From an uncultured Flavobacterium sp. (lineage in GTDB: Bacteria; Bacteroidota; Bacteroidia; Flavobacteriales; Flavobacteriaceae), in assembly GCF_937967675.1 (NCBI RefSeq), contig NZ_CALBSN010000171.1:1-16338 (forward strand): 16,338 nt of DNA, read 5' to 3'. The notes beneath the pieces are model-generated. The model was given only the letters and a program-made list of their open reading frames with translations. It made no database searches and was not told where the DNA came from. Within the stretch, counting starts at the first letter, position 1, and each line of letters begins with the position of its first letter. Shown here one piece after another: positions 13,432 through 16,338 of this stretch. A program made the position numbers and the translations under genes.

Positions 13432-13464
13432 TATATAGCAACTATATAGTAACTTTATAATAAC
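13432..13464. repeat. Three tandem 11-bp repeats in a promoter region
   Basis: TATATAGCAAC, TATATAGTAAC and TTTATAATAAC follow each other without gaps. The period is about one helical turn, so the same face of DNA is repeated next to the candidate -7 box at 13409. Could be an operator for a cooperative regulator or simply a low-complexity duplication. Confidence 0.5.
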
Positions 13465-13509
13465 TTATATTAATAGATTATCGGATGTCTAACTGGTGCA
13501 TAAAACAAA

Positions 13510-13536
13510 AAATCCCAAGACAAAGTCTCAGGATTT
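13510..13536 (-). terminator. Strong intrinsic terminator of the immunophilin gene
   Basis: Read as minus-strand RNA, AAAUCCUGAGAC pairs with GUCUUGGGAUUU (12 pairs, two of them G-U) across a UUU loop, followed by a U-rich tract. On the plus strand the wobble pairs become C-A mismatches, so the structure is directional and belongs to the gene ending at 13593. Confidence 0.8.
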
Positions 13537-13562
13537 CAAAATTTAAAATCTATTTTATTAAA

Positions 13563-13586
13563 GTACAGACAGGTCGCGACCTGTCC
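13563..13586 (+). repeat. REP-like palindrome, copy 3 (3' UTR of the immunophilin gene)
   Basis: GTAC followed by the same palindrome with one change (AGACAGGTCGCGACCTGTCC, 13567-13586). It sits 6 bp after the immunophilin stop and before that gene's terminator, so it is transcribed in the 3' UTR and can form an RNA hairpin there. Confidence 0.9.
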
Positions 13587-13592
13587 TAAAAA

Positions 13593-14525
13593 TTACTTCA
13601 CATCCATTAATTCAACATCAAATACTAAAGTAGCATCTGGTGGAATTACACCTCCAGCACCTCTAGAACCGTAACCTAAATAAGATGGAATTACAAAACG
13701 AGCTTTGTCTCCCACTTTCAATAAAGCAATACCTTCGTCCCAACCTTCAATTACTTGACCAACACCTAAAGTGAAATCAATAGGTTGTTTTCTTTTGTAT
13801 GAAGAATCAAAAACTTGTCCGTTTTCCAATGCACCTTGATAGTGAACGGATACTTTTTTTCCTTTTTCAGCTTGTTTACCGCTTCCTTTTTGGATAATTT
13901 GGTAACGTAAACCACTTTCAGTCTTTTGAAAACCAGCGGCTAATTTTTCCAAAGCTTCCTCTGCCATTTTTTTTTGCTCAGCAATTCTTTTTTCTCTTGA
14001 ACCTTCAAATGTTCTGAACGCTTCAATTGCATTCCATTTTTGAGCTTCTTCTCCTACTCTTACAATTTCTAATGAATCGATTGTATCTCCTTGTGCAATA
14101 GCATCCACTACATCTTGTCCTTCAACAACGTGACCAAAAACAGTGTGTTTTCCGTCTAACCAAGCCGTTTCTATATGTGTAATGAAGAATTGAGAACCAT
14201 TAGTTCCAGGTCCAGCATTAGCCATCGATAAAACCCCAGGTCCATCGTGACGTAACGTTGGGTGAAACTCATCATCAAAGTTGTAACCAGGACCACCCGT
14301 TCCTTGCCCTTGTGGACATCCACCTTGTATCATAAAATCAGGAATTACACGGTGAAATTTTAATCCGTCGTAATATGGTTTTCCCATTGGACGAGCTGAA
14401 TTTTCTAATTGACCTTCGGCTAATCCTACAAAATTTCCAACCGTTCCTGGTGTTAAATCGTGTGTTAATTTTACTAAAATAGTACCTCTAGAAGTATTGA
14501 ATTTAGCGTATATTCCGTTTTCCAT
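13593..14525 (-). CDS. Dual-family immunophilin: cyclophilin domain fused to FKBP domain (peptidyl-prolyl isomerase)
   Basis: A 310-residue fusion of two unrelated prolyl isomerase folds. Residues about 5-160 are a cyclophilin: FHRVIPDFMIQGG (catalytic Arg59), GTNGSQFFITHIETAWLDGKH, TVFGHVVEGQDVV. A charged helical linker (about 165-198, REKRIAEQKKMAEEALEKL) leads to an FKBP domain (204-310): VSVHYQGALENGQVFDSS with Tyr229, Phe239 and Asp240, GVGQVIEGWDEGIALLKVGDK, SYLGYG and VIPPDATLVFDVEL. Both active sites look complete. No signal peptide, so it acts in the cytoplasm in protein folding. Cyclophilin-then-FKBP proteins are described from flavobacteria and some other microbes. It has its own promoter (14559-14588) and terminator (13510-13536). 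Confidence 0.95.
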   Translation of the reverse strand: MENGIYAKFNTSRGTILVKLTHDLTPGTVGNFVGLAEGQLENSARPMGKPYYDGLKFHRVIPDFMIQGGCPQGQGTGGPGYNFDDEFHPTLRHDGPGVLSMANAGPGTNGSQFFITHIETAWLDGKHTVFGHVVEGQDVVDAIAQGDTIDSLEIVRVGEEAQKWNAIEAFRTFEGSREKRIAEQKKMAEEALEKLAAGFQKTESGLRYQIIQKGSGKQAEKGKKVSVHYQGALENGQVFDSSYKRKQPIDFTLGVGQVIEGWDEGIALLKVGDKARFVIPSYLGYGSRGAGGVIPPDATLVFDVELMDVK

Positions 14526-14558
14526 GCTTTTATTTTTAAATTTGAAAGTGCAAAATTA

Positions 14559-14588
14559 CAAAATTAATTGGTAGTTTTGATAAACAAA
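14559..14588 (-). promoter_or_regulatory. Promoter of the immunophilin gene
   Basis: Minus strand: TTTG (14588-14585), 18 bp, then TAATTTTG (14566-14559), close to the Bacteroidota arrangement of TTG about 19 bp before TAnnTTTG. A second TAATTTTG follows directly (14558-14551). The ATG is 33 bp downstream of the first box. Confidence 0.55.
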
Positions 14589-14599
14589 TATCGATTCGA

Positions 14600-15409
14600 A
14601 TGGAAGCTAATGATTACCTTAATATCAACAAACAGACTTGGAATAACAAAGTAGAAGTTCATGTAAACTCTGATTTCTATGACATGGAAGGTTTTCTAAA
14701 AGGAAAATCAACCTTAAATTCAATTGAACTGGATTTACTTGGTGATGTTACAAACAAAAAAATATTGCACTTACAATGTCATTTTGGTCAAGATACTATG
14801 ACATTAGCCAGAATGGGCGCCAAAGCTACCGGAATCGATTTATCCGACAAGGCAATTGAAAAAGCAAAAGAAATCAACAAACAATTGAATTTGGACGCTA
14901 CCTTCATTTGTTGTGATATTTATGATTTACCAAATCATTTGGATGAAAAATTCGATATTGTTTTTACCAGTTATGGCACAATTGGTTGGTTTCCCGATTT
15001 AGACAAATGGGGAAAAATAATTTCGCATTTTTTAAAACCTGATGGAAAATTTGTATTTGCCGAATTTCACCCAGTAGTTTGGATGTTTGACAATGATTTT
15101 AAAGAGGTTTTCTATAATTATTTCAATGTAGCACCTATTTTAGAAGAAGAAGCTGGAACTTACGCCGATAAAGAAGCTTCACTTCACACTACAACCATCA
15201 CTTGGAACCATCCGATTTCAGAAGTTTTAAATGCTTTGATTTCAAATGAATTGGCTATTAATTGTTTTAACGAATTTGATTATTCTCCTTACAATTGTTT
15301 CAATCAAACCGAAGAATTTGATTCCGAAGGTTCGGAAAAAAAATTCCGAATCAAGCATTTGGAAAACAAAATTCCAATGGTGTATTCGCTTTCGGCAACT
15401 AAAAAATAA
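14600..15409 (+). CDS. Class I SAM-dependent methyltransferase
   Basis: A 269-residue Rossmann-fold methyltransferase. Motif I is ILHLQCHFGQDT (residues 55-66), with the usual GxGxG replaced by the C-H-F-G-Q-D version found in one subgroup. The acidic ribose-binding residue is Asp80 in ATGIDLSDKAIEKA, the adenine-binding region has CCDIYDL (Asp106), and motif IV-like FDIVFTSYGTIGWFPDLDKW follows. FVFAEFHPVVWMFD continues the core. The C-terminal part (residues 150-265) is variable and would set the substrate, which I cannot name. It lies just upstream of trmD on the same strand (17 bp), diverging from the immunophilin gene. TAGTTTTG at 14572-14579 could be its -7 box. Confidence 0.85.
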   Translation: MEANDYLNINKQTWNNKVEVHVNSDFYDMEGFLKGKSTLNSIELDLLGDVTNKKILHLQCHFGQDTMTLARMGAKATGIDLSDKAIEKAKEINKQLNLDATFICCDIYDLPNHLDEKFDIVFTSYGTIGWFPDLDKWGKIISHFLKPDGKFVFAEFHPVVWMFDNDFKEVFYNYFNVAPILEEEAGTYADKEASLHTTTITWNHPISEVLNALISNELAINCFNEFDYSPYNCFNQTEEFDSEGSEKKFRIKHLENKIPMVYSLSATKK

Positions 15410-15414
15410 TCTAC

Positions 15415-15422
15415 TATCTTTG
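15415..15422 (+). promoter_or_regulatory. -7 box immediately before trmD, suggesting a leaderless transcript
   Basis: TATCTTTG is an exact TAnnTTTG match ending 4 bp before the trmD ATG at 15427. If used, transcription would start at or within a few bases of the start codon. The -33 position has only a weak TTCGG, and readthrough from the methyltransferase gene is also possible. Confidence 0.4.
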
Positions 15423-15426
15423 CAAC

Positions 15427-16104
15427 ATGCGAATTGATATTATTACCGTTTTACCAGAATTAATGCGAAGTCCATTTGAGGCTTCCATCATGAAACGCGC
15501 CATTCAGAAAGGATTGGTCGAAGTCCATTTTCACAACTTAAGAGATTACACTACAAATAAACAACGAAGTGTTGATGATTATCAATTTGGCGGTGGTGCT
15601 GGTATGGTAATGATGGTACAACCTATCGACGATTGTATTTCGAAACTTAAAGGCGAAAGAACTTACGACGAAATTATCTACATGACACCAGATGGAGAAA
15701 CGCTAAATCAAAAAATGGCGAATTCTATTTCGATGTATGAAAACATTATGATTTTATGCGGACATTATAAAGGTGTTGACCAAAGAGTTCGCGATATGCA
15801 CATTACACGAGAAATCTCGATTGGAGATTATGTATTGAGTGGTGGTGAAATTGGCGCTATTGTTTTTTGTGATGCGATTATACGATTGATTCCAGGTGTT
15901 TTAAGTGATGAAACTTCGGCTTTAACCGATAGTTTTCAAGACAATTTACTATCACCTCCTATTTACACACGTCCTGCCGAATACAAAGGATTAAAAGTTC
16001 CCGAAGTATTGTTGAGTGGCAACTTCGGAAAAATTGAAAAATGGAGAGAAGAAATGGCGTATGAACATACCAAAAACAGACGCCCTGATTTGCTGGAGAA
16101 TTAG
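15427..16104 (+). CDS. trmD: tRNA (guanine-N1)-methyltransferase TrmD
   Basis: A 225-residue SPOUT-class enzyme that methylates G37 of tRNAs with SAM and so prevents +1 frameshifting; essential in most bacteria. Signatures are present in order: MRIDIITVLPELM, LRDYTTNKQRSVDDYQFGGG (family Asp/Phe-Gly-Gly), GAGMVMMVQPI, the trefoil-knot SAM site ILCGHYKGVDQRV with GDYVLSGGEIGA, then SFQDNLLSPPIYTRPAEYKG and the C-terminal TKNRRPDLLEN. Length is normal. It is followed by rplS, a common pairing, though here rplS has its own promoter 84 bp after the trmD stop. Confidence 0.98.
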   Translation: MRIDIITVLPELMRSPFEASIMKRAIQKGLVEVHFHNLRDYTTNKQRSVDDYQFGGGAGMVMMVQPIDDCISKLKGERTYDEIIYMTPDGETLNQKMANSISMYENIMILCGHYKGVDQRVRDMHITREISIGDYVLSGGEIGAIVFCDAIIRLIPGVLSDETSALTDSFQDNLLSPPIYTRPAEYKGLKVPEVLLSGNFGKIEKWREEMAYEHTKNRRPDLLEN

Positions 16105-16118
16105 TCGCAGTGTTCAGT

Positions 16119-16167
16119 CTCAGTTGGCAATCACTATTTAATTTAAAAAATAATCATGATAACTGAG
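16119..16167 (+). terminator. Weak inverted repeat after trmD
   Basis: CTCAGTT (16119-16125) can pair with AACTGAG (16161-16167) across a 35-base loop. There is no clear T-run, so termination is uncertain. The surrounding sequence (AGTCGCAGTGTTCAGTCTCAGTT) is degenerate-repetitive in a way familiar from flavobacterial intergenic DNA, an impression I cannot verify. Confidence 0.3.
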
Positions 16168-16187
16168 TCTAAAAACCGAGAAAAAAG

Positions 16188-16217
16188 TTGTATAAATAAA
16201 ATAATTTTGTAAATTTG
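16188..16217 (+). promoter_or_regulatory. Promoter of rplS
   Basis: TTG at 16188-16190, exactly 19 bp, then TAAATTTG at 16210-16217: a full match to the Bacteroidota -33/-7 consensus. Transcription should start near 16222-16225, giving a leader of about 65 bases. Confidence 0.75.
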
Positions 16218-16221
16218 CACC

Positions 16222-16288
16222 CACTTTGAACCAACCTCTGGCGATAGACGTGTATGTTGCTTTGAATCAAACATTTATAATTAAAACT
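16222..16288 (+). promoter_or_regulatory. Structured leader of rplS, candidate ribosomal-protein autoregulatory element
   Basis: Between the predicted start site and the ATG, TTTGA (16225-16229) can pair with TCAAA (16267-16271), and CAAC (16232-16235) with GTTG (16256-16259), enclosing a GC-richer apical part (CTCTGGCGATAGACG) with a short TCT/AGA pairing. A nested leader before a ribosomal protein gene fits feedback control by L19, which is known in other phyla with different leaders. Fold is by eye. Confidence 0.45.
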
Positions 16289-16338
16289 ATGTCAAATTTA
16301 GTTGATTTCGTAAATAACGAATTAGTTGCAAAAAAAGA
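16289..16338 (+). CDS. rplS: Ribosomal protein bL19, N-terminus (runs off the window)
   Basis: The ATG at 16289 opens MSNLVDFVNNELVAKK up to the window edge. This matches the flavobacterial L19 start pattern (short helix then VAKK(D)), and the position directly after trmD is the usual place for rplS. L19 lies at the 30S-50S interface. Only 16 codons are visible, so the call rests on the N-terminal pattern and on gene order. Confidence 0.85.
   Translation, partial: MSNLVDFVNNELVAKK

Noticed and set aside
15246..15437. Plus-strand frame overlapping the methyltransferase end and the trmD start
   Set aside because: Out of frame with both well-supported genes and without recognisable sequence.

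Overview
The window looks like a chromosomal segment of a flavobacterium (Bacteroidota). It is AT-rich. Several genes lack Shine-Dalgarno sites and are preceded by the Bacteroidota -7 box TAnnTTTG. The flavobacterial gene families include HMG-CoA lyase next to class 2 pyrD, a cyclophilin-FKBP fusion, trmD-rplS, and type II-C-like cas1-cas2.

Layout. (1) 1-1983 is core metabolism: the 5' end of an HMG-CoA lyase gene and pyrD on the minus strand, an imperfect dispersed-type inverted repeat, and a thioredoxin/peroxiredoxin-like gene on the plus strand. (2) About 1984-9850 is a strikingly AT-rich accessory island. It holds a compact five-gene minus-strand operon with a receiver-like plus HTH protein and a possible immunity-type protein. 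Next is a two-gene unit, an ADP-ribosyltransferase-like protein followed by a GIY-YIG-nuclease-like protein. After that come a zinc-ribbon/coiled-coil/membrane-anchor protein and a plus-strand pair, a DNA-binding-like/helical-repeat protein with an EamA-type permease. No integrase, tRNA or flanking att repeat was seen. (3) 9855-11749 holds an exported protein, then cas1 and cas2 of type II-C character. No cas9 and no CRISPR array are visible in the window. (4) 11735-13592 is a REP-associated (Y1/HUH) transposase whose end overlaps cas2 tail to tail. It carries an in-frame 15-bp minisatellite and an in-frame copy of a 20-bp GC-rich palindrome. Two further copies of the palindrome lie within 1.3 kb, so transposase and apparent substrate are together. 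An uncharacterised MAKVxGIIQIEG-type protein sits between those two copies. (5) 13593-16338 is housekeeping: the dual-family immunophilin with a strong terminator and promoter, a SAM methyltransferase, trmD, and the start of rplS behind a near-consensus promoter and a foldable leader.

Working together: pyrD and the lyase gene are probably cotranscribed. The five-gene operon and the ART/GIY-YIG pair are the best candidates for undescribed interference, toxin or defence modules. cas1-cas2 may be a relict or trans-acting adaptation module. The transposase and its palindromes form a self-contained REP/RAYT unit. All functional statements are from reading sequence motifs by eye; no database search was run.
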